Shown one piece after another: positions 16,255 to 23,918 of a stretch of 27,011 nucleotides of DNA. Made by a program: the position numbers and the translations under genes. Below the pieces are notes generated by a model, which did not search any database, was not told the origin of the DNA, and was given only the letters and a program-made list of their open reading frames with translations. This DNA is from JAMLIO01 sp031412575 (GTDB lineage: Bacteria; Bdellovibrionota; Bdellovibrionia; Bdellovibrionales; UBA1609), in the NCBI GenBank assembly GCA_031412575.1, contig JANODG010000115.1:1-27011 (forward strand). The letters are read 5' to 3'. Positions within the stretch are counted from its first letter, which is position 1; each line of letters starts with the position of its first letter.

Positions 16255-16314
16255 GGAACTTTTCGTCCTGCGGACAGCAATGCCAAATCCCCAAAAACAC
16301 ACTACACTAAACCT

Positions 16315-17742
16315 ATGAGTTCCATGTTCCAACGACCAAAAACTACAATCATCTTAAGTGATTTACATTTATGTGAAGCAGAACCCATAAATCCCAAAAA
16401 ACCATTCTGGAAAAAATATAAAACGTCGGAATTTTTCTTTGATGATGATTTCGATGCCTTAGTTTCTGAAATGGAAAGTCGCTTTGGGGATAACAAAATC
16501 GAACTTATTTTGAACGGCGATATTTTTGATTTCGACAGTGTAACCTCGTTACCAGAAAATCCAGCATTTCGTGTAAGTTGGCTCGAAAAAAAACGAGGAC
16601 TAAATCCGGAAGGAGATAAATCGGAATTTAAAATTAGAACTATACTGAATGCTCATCCAACTTTTGTGAACACCATTTCGAACTTTTTAAAGCGTGGTCA
16701 TGATTTGATTCTTATCATTGGAAATCATGATGTAGAACTGCATTTTCCAAAGGTGCAAGAAGCAATAATTGAATTTTTAAATCTTGAAGATCGTGACTTA
16801 GATCGCTTTAGAATTTGCGAGCATTTCTTTATTAGTGAAAATGACACATTGATTGAACACGGAAATCAATATGATCCTTTCTGCGCTGTGGATTCACCTG
16901 TTAGACCTTTCTTAATTAAAAATGAAAGACTCCAAGTTAGAATTCCTTTTGGTAATATGGCCACCAGATATTTAATCAATGGTATGGGATATTTTAATCC
17001 TCACTCTGAGGGTAACTTCATTATGTCCGCAGAAGAGTATTTTAAATTTTTTCTGAAATATATGGTTTGGACTCAGCCGTTGATTGTTTTCACTTGGCTG
17101 TGGAGTGCGACTGTTATTTTATACAATTCGGTTTCTGATAAACTACAGTCAGCCGTGAATGATCCGCTGACTTACGAAACTCGAATTGAAGAGATAGCTT
17201 ACAAAGCCAACGCCAAACCAAGAATGGTCAGGGAAATGCTGCAGTTATCTGTAGCCCCAGCCACTGGATCGCCACTTTTAATTGCCAAAGAATTATGGTT
17301 AGACCGAGCTTTTATTTTTCTAGTTGGATTCTTAATATTGGTGCAAATATTTTTTATTATTAATCAGCTTTATAATCTTTCATTTTATTGGGTGTTAGCA
17401 ATCTACATGTTATTTTTACCGTTCTTTGTATTTTACTCTCGAACCATCACTTCCGATGTTCAAAGGTATAAAGAACCCAGAGAAAAAACCTTAACGCTAA
17501 CAAGTCTGATCACTGGGGTTAAAAGGGTAGTTTATGGTCATACACACCATCCTTTGCATGAAATCATCGGTCCTGTTGAACATTTAAATTCCGGAACATG
17601 GTCACCGAATTTCAAGGATGTTGAATGTAAAATTCAAAATACGAAACGAAATTTTATCATCATTCAACCAACCAAAGAGAGTGAAGGACGGATTGCCTCT
17701 TTAGAAGTTTGGGAAAGCTTAGATAACGAGAAACATATATAA
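16315..17742 (+). CDS. Calcineurin-like metallophosphoesterase with internal hydrophobic segments
   Basis: A 475-residue metallophosphoesterase. All five metal-binding blocks are visible: DLH (Asp16, His18), GDIFDF (Asp69), GNHDVE (Asn137, His138), a His-containing middle block (probably HGNQYDP) and GHTHH (His409, His411). The pattern resembles the UDP-2,3-diacylglucosamine pyrophosphatase (LpxH)-like and YfcE/UshA-related families, but the protein is about twice the LpxH length. Between the fourth and fifth blocks are hydrophobic segments at about 249-270, 333-353 and 360-380, so it is membrane-associated. The substrate is unknown. A second Met at residue 4 is an alternative start; neither has a clear Shine-Dalgarno. 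The start lies 16 bp from palindrome P4. Confidence 0.85.
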   Translation: MSSMFQRPKTTIILSDLHLCEAEPINPKKPFWKKYKTSEFFFDDDFDALVSEMESRFGDNKIELILNGDIFDFDSVTSLPENPAFRVSWLEKKRGLNPEGDKSEFKIRTILNAHPTFVNTISNFLKRGHDLILIIGNHDVELHFPKVQEAIIEFLNLEDRDLDRFRICEHFFISENDTLIEHGNQYDPFCAVDSPVRPFLIKNERLQVRIPFGNMATRYLINGMGYFNPHSEGNFIMSAEEYFKFFLKYMVWTQPLIVFTWLWSATVILYNSVSDKLQSAVNDPLTYETRIEEIAYKANAKPRMVREMLQLSVAPATGSPLLIAKELWLDRAFIFLVGFLILVQIFFIINQLYNLSFYWVLAIYMLFLPFFVFYSRTITSDVQRYKEPREKTLTLTSLITGVKRVVYGHTHHPLHEIIGPVEHLNSGTWSPNFKDVECKIQNTKRNFIIIQPTKESEGRIASLEVWESLDNEKHI

Positions 17743-17975
17743 TGCACAATTGGTTCGCAAAACATACGCCGCGACTAAAAGCATCTAAAATAAATTTTTA
17801 ATAGTTAACATAACACAAATAACATGCCTAAGTGCATGATATTACAAGAAATTTCTGAGTTATTTCAATCTAGTAATTTTCTAAACAAATTTCTGACTAA
17901 AAAATAAAAAAAATTATCTGGAGTATTTTGTCGGTTAGAACGTATGATAATGAATATATTTCTTTAGGAGGAATC

Positions 17976-18170
17976 ATGGCTGACGTTTTAGTAGTAACAA
18001 GCAAAGTTAAAAAGTACATCAAAGAAAAAAGTGGCTGCAACACATCTTCAGAAACAATTGAAGTTCTAAGTAAAGCTATTGAGCAATTATGTCATCGTGG
18101 CGTTGAATCAGCAAAAGCTGACGGCCGCAAAACAGTTATGGCTCGTGATATCGTTATTGATCATTTATAA
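17976..18170 (+). CDS. Bacterial histone-fold protein (HBb/Bd0055-like)
   Basis: A 64-residue protein that consists of one histone fold and nothing else. It has a short helix 1 (about 8-19), a long central helix 2 (about 24-49) and a short helix 3 (about 55-63). The loop between helices 2 and 3 carries Arg51-Lys52-Thr53-Val54, matching the DNA-contacting RKTV of archaeal histones. It resembles the Bdellovibrio bacteriovorus histone Bd0055, an abundant dimeric chromatin protein reported to bind DNA differently from archaeal nucleosomal histones. The start is fixed by AGGAGG four bases before ATG 17976; a longer frame from a TTG at 17928 adds 16 residues unlike a histone and is rejected. The 233-bp upstream gap is AT-rich with A-tracts and holds no gene. 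A strong hairpin follows. Two Cys (21, 39) are unusual for a histone. Confidence 0.95.
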   Translation: MADVLVVTSKVKKYIKEKSGCNTSSETIEVLSKAIEQLCHRGVESAKADGRKTVMARDIVIDHL

Positions 18171-18206
18171 TTTTACTTAAATTTTAAAAAAACAGATTAG
18201 TGGAAC

Positions 18207-18250
18207 AATAAAATTTTTAAAGTTAGCATTCTAACTTTAAAAATTTTATT
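18207..18250. terminator. Perfect 20-bp hairpin after the histone gene
   Basis: 18207-18226 and 18231-18250 are exact reverse complements (20 of 20) around the loop CATT. The stem is very AT-rich, with A/T runs at its base, so it can serve as a terminator for the histone transcript (36 bp after the stop) and, in the other direction, for ligA, whose stop is at 18299-18301. Confidence 0.8.
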
Positions 18251-18298
18251 TCACGTTTAAGCTCTAGTTTATAGATTCATAATAGCTTTTTTCGAAAG

Positions 18299-20353
18299 TT
18301 ATTTAAGCTTTAGTAACTCTTCCCAAGTTAAAACTTCAATTCCAAGTTCTGTGGCCTTATCTAATTTCGATCCCGCGTTTTCACCAGCAACAACACGAAA
18401 AGTTTTTTTAGACACTGTCGAGCTAACCTTACCGCCTCTAGCTTCAATGTAATCTTGCGCTTCCGATCGTTGAACTGGCAGGGTTCCAGTTATAACAAAA
18501 GTAAGGGCTTCAAAAATTTCATTAGGTTTTGATCCAGATCCTGCATGAGCTTCTGGATAGTCTAAAATGTTTAGAACTGATTCAAGTTTCTTAATTTCAT
18601 TTTTAAAGCTTTTGTCATCAAGGCTTTTAACGATACTCTCTGCAACTTTTGGCCCAACATCATCAATGTCGACTAAAGATTCCAGATCACAATTTAAAAA
18701 ACCTTCAATGTTTTTAAATTTTTTGGCCACAGCTTTGGCAGTTTGTTCGCCGACAAATCTTATTCCAAGAGAATATATAAATTTAGATAAGTGGACATTT
18801 TTACTCTGTTCAATGGAATGAACTAAGTTATCTACGGATTTTTCACCAAAGCGCTCAAGCTTTAACAAATCTTCTTTTTCTATTTTATAAATATCAGAGA
18901 AAGACTTAACTAAATTTTCTTCCACTAGGCGCTCAATTATCCTTTCACCTAATTTATCAATGTTCATCGCCTTTCTAGATACAAAGTGTTTTAAGCTTTC
19001 GATTAAAACAGAAGGGCACATAGGGTTTACACAACGAATGGCAACTTCTCCTTCAATTTTTTCACCGATTTCACCACAGGAAGGACAATCGTAGGATATT
19101 CTATACGGCTTTGAGCTTTTACTTCTTTTAGAAAGAACAACTTCGACAACTTCAGGGATCACATCACCTGCGCGGTGAATAATAACGAAGTCGCCAACGC
19201 GAACATCTTTACGGTCGATTTCGTCTTGGTTATGTAATGTGGCATTCGTAATGGTGACTCCACCTACTTTCACTGGCGTCATGATGGCAACAGGAGTGAA
19301 AACTCCAGTTCGGCCAACTTGCACTTCGATTTTTTCAATTTGGGTTTCGGCTTGTTGGGGTTTGAATTTACCAGCAGTGGCCCATCTTGGACTTCGAGCG
19401 ACTTTACCCAATATATCTTGAACGGAAAATTCATTAACTTTTATCACTGCACCATCAATTTCAAATGGCAAAGACGCGCGCATTTTTTCTAAATCCGAAT
19501 AGTATGTTACGGCCTCGTCTATCGACTTAGCTGTTTTATAGATGGGATTTTTAATTTTTAAAGATAAAGTTAAGTCGAAAGCATTTGGAATTTTAAAATG
19601 TCGAATCATCTCGAAAAACTCTTCTTGAGATTTTATTTTAGCTCCTTTAATTACACCGGGCGAATACGCCAAAAATTTAAGTGGGCGAGTCGCCGCAATT
19701 TTAGGATCAAGTTGTCTTAAAGATCCTGCTGCCGCATTTCGTGGGTTCGCGAATTGTACTTTACCTTGCTGCTCAATGGTTTCATTTAATTTTAAAAAAT
19801 CTTTTTTAAAAATAACAACTTCACCGCGCACTTCAAAAATTTCAGGAATTTTAATTTCACGACTTTGAATCGAAAGTGGTATCGAAGGAATTGTTTTTAT
19901 GTTTGATAGAATGTCTTCTCCAGTCACACCATCACCGCGCGTGATGGCAGCTTTAAGTAATCCCTTTTCATAAACAAGCTCGACGGCTAAGCCGTCAAAT
20001 TTGGGTTCACAGAAATACGAATAAGCTTCACCCTGACCTTTCAAATAGTTTTGAACACGTTCATGAAATTCCAAAATTTCATCCGGCGAATACGTATTTT
20101 GAAGACTTAACATGGGCTCACGATGTTGAGTTTTAACAAAATTATCTAAAGGCTCTCCACCAACTCTTCGCGTAGGTGAATCTTCAGCCAACAACTCAGG
20201 ATATTCTTTCTCAATATCCTGAAGCCTTTGAAACAACTGATCATACTCATAATCCGTAATCTCGGGCTTATCCAACACATGGTACAAATAATTATGATGA
20301 CTAATCTTCCCCTTAAGTTCATCAATCTCATCTTTAATCTTAGATTTCGCCAT
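18299..20353 (-). CDS. ligA: NAD-dependent DNA ligase LigA
   Basis: A 684-residue LigA of normal length, sealing nicks in replication and repair. Domain order is complete: Ia domain with HHNYLYHVLDKPEITDYEYD (NMN binding, about 19-38); adenylation domain with the nucleotide-accepting Lys118 in EPKFDG; OB fold with VGRTGVFTPVA; a four-Cys zinc finger (CPSC...CVNPMC); helix-hairpin-helix repeats; and a C-terminal BRCT domain (about 610-684, FVITGTLPVQRSEA...). No key residue is missing. The start codon is followed by a typical Lys-rich N-terminus. It is transcribed away from gatC, with a 371-bp gap that holds palindrome P3, and towards the histone gene, with a shared AT-rich hairpin between. 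Confidence 0.97.
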   Translation of the reverse strand: MAKSKIKDEIDELKGKISHHNYLYHVLDKPEITDYEYDQLFQRLQDIEKEYPELLAEDSPTRRVGGEPLDNFVKTQHREPMLSLQNTYSPDEILEFHERVQNYLKGQGEAYSYFCEPKFDGLAVELVYEKGLLKAAITRGDGVTGEDILSNIKTIPSIPLSIQSREIKIPEIFEVRGEVVIFKKDFLKLNETIEQQGKVQFANPRNAAAGSLRQLDPKIAATRPLKFLAYSPGVIKGAKIKSQEEFFEMIRHFKIPNAFDLTLSLKIKNPIYKTAKSIDEAVTYYSDLEKMRASLPFEIDGAVIKVNEFSVQDILGKVARSPRWATAGKFKPQQAETQIEKIEVQVGRTGVFTPVAIMTPVKVGGVTITNATLHNQDEIDRKDVRVGDFVIIHRAGDVIPEVVEVVLSKRSKSSKPYRISYDCPSCGEIGEKIEGEVAIRCVNPMCPSVLIESLKHFVSRKAMNIDKLGERIIERLVEENLVKSFSDIYKIEKEDLLKLERFGEKSVDNLVHSIEQSKNVHLSKFIYSLGIRFVGEQTAKAVAKKFKNIEGFLNCDLESLVDIDDVGPKVAESIVKSLDDKSFKNEIKKLESVLNILDYPEAHAGSGSKPNEIFEALTFVITGTLPVQRSEAQDYIEARGGKVSSTVSKKTFRVVAGENAGSKLDKATELGIEVLTWEELLKLK

Positions 20354-20409
20354 CAGCCCTCATCTACTTGCAAACCCTTCACCAAACAAAAATCTGTATG
20401 AAGCGTATT

Positions 20410-20650
20410 TCCATAAAAAACTTTTAAATTATTTCGAGTATTTCTAGAATTTAGCATTATCTGTTAATAAATGTCGACCTCGCGAGAGCAGGATGCGTCT
20501 GCTGAAGGCCATTACAAAGTATGGCATTACTACAGAGCTATTTGGCCGAAAGCAGCTCGCGCCAGAGCCATGGATGGCGTGTCGAAATTTATTAACAGAT
20601 AATGCTAAATTCTAGAAATACTCGAAAATAATTTAAAGCTTTTTTATGGA
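20410..20650. repeat. Giant palindrome P3 with structured GC-rich loop
   Basis: The arms at 20410-20478 and 20581-20650 are reverse complements over about 69 bases with only a few mismatches; the core TATTTCTAGAATTTAGCATT and ATCTGTTAATAAAT blocks are exact. The arms are very AT-rich. The 102-base loop (20479-20580) is much richer in GC and has its own pairing: CTCGCGAG is self-complementary; AGCAG pairs with CTGCT; GGCCA pairs with TGGCC; CGCCA pairs with TGGCG around CCATGG. There is no open reading frame of note. It occupies most of the divergent gap between ligA and gatC. Confidence 0.92.
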
Positions 20651-20668
20651 ACCTCCGCGATATAACAG

Positions 20669-20697
20669 TTGGCCTTTCCCACAAAAACGGATAGAAC
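20669..20697 (+). promoter_or_regulatory. Candidate sigma70-type promoter for gatCAB
   Basis: TTGGCC (20669-20674) and TAGAAC (20692-20697) are 17 bp apart; each matches four of six consensus bases. It lies outside the palindrome and 27 bases before the gatC start. GAGGTG at 20714-20719 is the ribosome site. This is pattern recognition only. Confidence 0.4.
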
Positions 20698-20724
20698 TTA
20701 GGCATCTTTTAAAGAGGTGTTAAA

Positions 20725-21015
20725 ATGAAAATAGATGTTAATAGCATTGCTAAGTTAGCAAAGCTTAAGATGAACGAAGCTCAAATGAAAGACTTCGAAG
20801 CTCAGTTTGAAAAGATCTTAGAATATTTCTCAAAGCTGCAAGCAGTTCAAACAGAAGGCGTCGAGCCATTAGTGACTCCATTTGAAACTTTTCAAAACCT
20901 AAGAGATGACGAAGTTACTAATTATGATTCTTATGCTTCTGAAGTTTTAAAATCTTCAGACTTCACAAAGGACAGACTTTTTGTGGTACCGCCAGTCGTT
21001 GGGGGCGAATCATGA
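20725..21015 (+). CDS. gatC: Glu/Asp-tRNA amidotransferase subunit C
   Basis: A 96-residue GatC, the small belt-like subunit that wraps around GatA and stabilises the complex with GatB. The typical features are present: IAKLAKLKMNEAQMKDFEAQ at the N-terminus, the FEKILEYFSKL helix, the EGVEPLVTPFE linker and the R-DD-V stretch (LRDDEVT). The GAGGTG ribosome site is five bases before the ATG. Its stop overlaps the gatA start by 4 bases (ATGA), so the operon is translationally coupled. Confidence 0.95.
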   Translation: MKIDVNSIAKLAKLKMNEAQMKDFEAQFEKILEYFSKLQAVQTEGVEPLVTPFETFQNLRDDEVTNYDSYASEVLKSSDFTKDRLFVVPPVVGGES

Positions 21016-22484
21016 GTTTTCAAAACTTAACAATGTCTGAAATCTCCGAAGGTTTAGCCAAAAAGCAATTCTCTTCTGAAGAGATCACTCGCGGGTATCT
21101 AAGTCGAATTGAAAAACATGATCCACAACTTAATACTTTTATAACAATGAATGACCAAGCGATTGATTTAGCGAAACAGGCCGATCAACAAAGATCTAAA
21201 AACCCTGATGCGAAACCTTTGTTGGGTGTCCCTTATGCGGCTAAAGATATGTTCTGCACTCGCGGAGTAAAAACAACTGCGGGCTCAAAAATTTTATCAA
21301 ATTTTATTCCGGCATACTCTGCAACTGTGATCGAAAAAATTCACAACCAAGGCATGATTTTATTAGGTAAAACCAATCAAGACGAATTCGCGATGGGTTC
21401 AAGTAATGAGACTTCCGCTTTTGGAACATCAAAAAATCCTTGGAACTTAGATTATGTACCAGGAGGATCAAGTGGTGGTTCTGCAGCTGCTGTGTCTGCG
21501 CGTTTAACACCAATGGCTTTGGGTACGGATACCGGCGGTTCGATCAGACAACCAGCACATTTTTGTGGAATCACAGGGATTAAGCCTACGTACGGACGTG
21601 TAAGTCGTTTTGGGATTGTTTCTTTTGCATCAAGTTTGGATCAAGCAGGCCCAATGACTTTAACCGTTAAGGATGCGGCTTTATCTTTGGAAGTGATGTG
21701 TGGTCACGATGCTCACGATAGCACTTCGGCAAAAAAAGAAGTGCCACAATGGTCAAAAAATATTTCAAAAAATTTAAAAGGCCTTAAGGTTGGATTAGTT
21801 AAACAATATTTAGAGCGTTCACTTGATCCTGAAATTGCAAAAACATGGGAGATGACTCAAAAAGCTTTAAAAGATGCAGGTGCTGAAATTGTTGAAGTTG
21901 ATATTTCCATGTCAGAGCATGCCATACCTATTTATTATTTAGTTGCGACCAGTGAAGCTTCCAGCAATCTTTCAAGATACGATGGCATCAGGTTTGGTCA
22001 CAGATCTAATTTCGAAGATGTACCGCCTGAAAGCATTGATGATTTTTATTCAAGATCCAGAGGTGAAGGTTTTGGAGAAGAAGTGAAGAGAAGAATTTTA
22101 CTAGGTACGTTTGCACTTTCTGCTGGGTATTTTGATGCTTACTACATTAAGGCCTGCCAAGTTCGAAGAAAACTTCAAGATCAATATTTAGAAGCTTACA
22201 AAAAATGTGATCTTTTATTATCCCCAGTCGCTGCAACTTCAGCATTTAAAATCGGCGAGAAAGTAAATGATCCTTTAAAAATGTTTCTTAATGACTTTTT
22301 CACGACAGCGACCAATCTTTGTGGTCTTCCAGGAATGACTGTTCCTATCAGAAAGAATGAACAGGGTTTACCCATTGGGATTCAATTAACTGGTAAACCA
22401 TTTGATGAACAAACTTTGTTTAACGCCGGTCAAGTATTAGAAGATCAATTTAATTTTCATAAGGAGCTTCCGAATGGCTTTTAG
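21012..22484 (+). CDS. gatA: Glu/Asp-tRNA amidotransferase subunit A
   Basis: A 490-residue amidase-signature protein that hydrolyses glutamine and passes ammonia to GatB. The catalytic Lys-Ser-Ser triad is intact: Lys78 in PYAAKDMF, Ser153 in GGSSGGSAAAV and the nucleophile Ser177 in GTDTGGSIRQP. The length and the DNFE-type C-terminal region (YYIKACQVRRKLQ, GLPGMTVP) match GatA rather than other amidases. It overlaps gatC by 4 and gatB by 11 bases. GatCAB amidates Glu-tRNA(Gln) and/or Asp-tRNA(Asn), which suggests that the organism lacks glutaminyl- and/or asparaginyl-tRNA synthetase. Confidence 0.97.
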   Translation: MSFQNLTMSEISEGLAKKQFSSEEITRGYLSRIEKHDPQLNTFITMNDQAIDLAKQADQQRSKNPDAKPLLGVPYAAKDMFCTRGVKTTAGSKILSNFIPAYSATVIEKIHNQGMILLGKTNQDEFAMGSSNETSAFGTSKNPWNLDYVPGGSSGGSAAAVSARLTPMALGTDTGGSIRQPAHFCGITGIKPTYGRVSRFGIVSFASSLDQAGPMTLTVKDAALSLEVMCGHDAHDSTSAKKEVPQWSKNISKNLKGLKVGLVKQYLERSLDPEIAKTWEMTQKALKDAGAEIVEVDISMSEHAIPIYYLVATSEASSNLSRYDGIRFGHRSNFEDVPPESIDDFYSRSRGEGFGEEVKRRILLGTFALSAGYFDAYYIKACQVRRKLQDQYLEAYKKCDLLLSPVAATSAFKIGEKVNDPLKMFLNDFFTTATNLCGLPGMTVPIRKNEQGLPIGIQLTGKPFDEQTLFNAGQVLEDQFNFHKELPNGF

Positions 22485-23916
22485 TATTCCTCAAGGTTGG
22501 AAGGCAGTGATTGGACTTGAAATTCACGCTCAACTTGCAACTCAATCAAAAATGTTTTCTTCAGACTCTACACAATTTGGATCCATGGATAACCAAAATG
22601 TATCGCCCGTCAGTTTAGGGATGCCAGGTGCACTTCCTGTTATTAATAAAAAAGCGGTTGAATATTCTGTTAAGGCTGGATTGGCATTAGGTTGTAAGAT
22701 TCGTGATAATTCCGTCTTCGCCAGAAAACATTATTTTTATCCAGATCTACCAAAAGGGTATCAGATTTCTCAGTACGATTTACCAATCTGTTACGATGGT
22801 GAAATTGAATTTTTAGTGGACGGTCAAAAAAAGAAAGTAAATATTCAACGCGCCCACATGGAAGAAGACGCAGGTAAATCGATCCATGACGGGGCTTTTA
22901 GTTTAATTAACTATAACAGAAGTAGCGTGCCACTTTTAGAAATCGTTTCTGGCCCTGACATGACGATGCCAGCTGAAGCTGCGGAGTACACGCGAACAAT
23001 AAGAAGCGTGCTTCAATACTTAGAAGTTTGTGACGGAAATTTAGAAGAAGGCTCTTTACGTTGTGATTGTAATGTGAGTGTGATGAAGGATTCTGAAACA
23101 GAGTACCGAACTCGTGTAGAAATTAAAAACATCAACTCTTTTAGATTTATTGAAAAAGCTATTGAATTTGAAATCCTTCGTCAAATCGACGTCTATGAAG
23201 AGGGTGGAAAAATTGTTCAAGAGACCCGCCTTTTTGATTCCGCTAAGAATAAAACTTTTTCTATGCGAGGAAAAGAAGAGGCTAAAGACTATAGATATTT
23301 CAGAGACCCTGATTTATTGCCAGTGAAATTAGATGCGGATTGGATTTCAAATATAAAAAAGAACTTACCCGAGCTTCCAATTCAGAAAGCTAAACGCTTT
23401 CAGGATGATTTAGGTTTGCCAGAGTATGACGCTTTAGTTTTAACTCAAGATAAAAAGATGGCGGATTATTTTGAAGCTGTTGTTAAAATGTGTAACCACC
23501 CAAAGCAAGTATCCAATTGGATCATGGGCGAAGTTCTTAGAAGTTTAAATGAAGAAAAGCTAGAGTTTGATAAAAATCCAATCTCTGCGAAGAATTTAGC
23601 CGAATTGGTATCAAGTATCGAAGATCAAACTATTTCTGGAAAAATGGGTAAAACTGTTTTTGTAGAAATGTGGAAGACCAAAAAATCTGCAAAAGATATT
23701 ATTTCAGAACAAGGTATGTCTCAGATCACAGATCCAAGTGCGGTGGAAAAGGTTGTTCTTGATGTAATTAACGCAAACCCTGGTCAAGTCGAACAGTATA
23801 AGTCTGGCAAAAATAAACTTTTTGGATTTTTTGTGGGTCAAGTGATGAAGGTTTCCAAAGGCCAAGCTAATCCAGATTTAGTGAACGAGATTTTAAAGAA
23901 ACATTTGGATTCATAA
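22474..23916 (+). CDS. gatB: Glu/Asp-tRNA amidotransferase subunit B
   Basis: A 480-residue GatB, which binds the misacylated tRNA, activates the side chain with ATP and transfers the ammonia. The N-terminal catalytic cradle starts with VIGLEIHAQLATQSKMFS and includes RKHYFYPDLPKGYQISQYD and EEDAGKS, hallmark blocks of the family. GSLRCDCNVSV and TRVEIKNINSF follow. The C-terminal helical and YqeY-like domains (about 330-480) bind the tRNA elbow. An AGGAG ribosome site lies inside the end of gatA. It is followed after 2 bp by the Ppx/GppA gene, which therefore probably belongs to the same transcript. Confidence 0.97.
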   Translation: MAFSIPQGWKAVIGLEIHAQLATQSKMFSSDSTQFGSMDNQNVSPVSLGMPGALPVINKKAVEYSVKAGLALGCKIRDNSVFARKHYFYPDLPKGYQISQYDLPICYDGEIEFLVDGQKKKVNIQRAHMEEDAGKSIHDGAFSLINYNRSSVPLLEIVSGPDMTMPAEAAEYTRTIRSVLQYLEVCDGNLEEGSLRCDCNVSVMKDSETEYRTRVEIKNINSFRFIEKAIEFEILRQIDVYEEGGKIVQETRLFDSAKNKTFSMRGKEEAKDYRYFRDPDLLPVKLDADWISNIKKNLPELPIQKAKRFQDDLGLPEYDALVLTQDKKMADYFEAVVKMCNHPKQVSNWIMGEVLRSLNEEKLEFDKNPISAKNLAELVSSIEDQTISGKMGKTVFVEMWKTKKSAKDIISEQGMSQITDPSAVEKVVLDVINANPGQVEQYKSGKNKLFGFFVGQVMKVSKGQANPDLVNEILKKHLDS

Positions 23917-23918
23917 AA

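Larger units (their letters stand above)
16030..16298. repeat. Giant palindrome P4 made of two inverted repeat units (B and C)
   Basis: The outer arms GTTTTTGGGGATTTG (16030-16044) and CAAATCCCCAAAAAC (about 16284-16298) are exact reverse complements. The innermost arms CGAGTGAACTAGACAGC (16113-16129) and GCTGTCTAGTTCACTCG (16173-16189) are also exact reverse complements, leaving a loop of about 43 bases. Between them lie the GC-rich repeat units B and C in opposite orientation, partly diverged. The element fills nearly the whole 313-bp gap between two divergent genes, leaving 28 and 16 bp on either side. The arrangement is like a REPIN (two inverted REP units). Confidence 0.9.

Noticed and set aside
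16030..16298. CRISPR array reading of the repeated blocks
   Set aside because: Units are inverted and diverged, with no regular direct repeats and spacers and no cas genes.
17928..17975. Longer histone form starting at a TTG
   Set aside because: No ribosome site before the TTG, the added 16 residues are not histone-like, and AGGAGG sits directly before the ATG at 17976.
20410..20650. Retron or group II intron reading of palindrome P3
   Set aside because: No reverse transcriptase gene is nearby, and no intron domain V-like motif or branching-G context was recognised.
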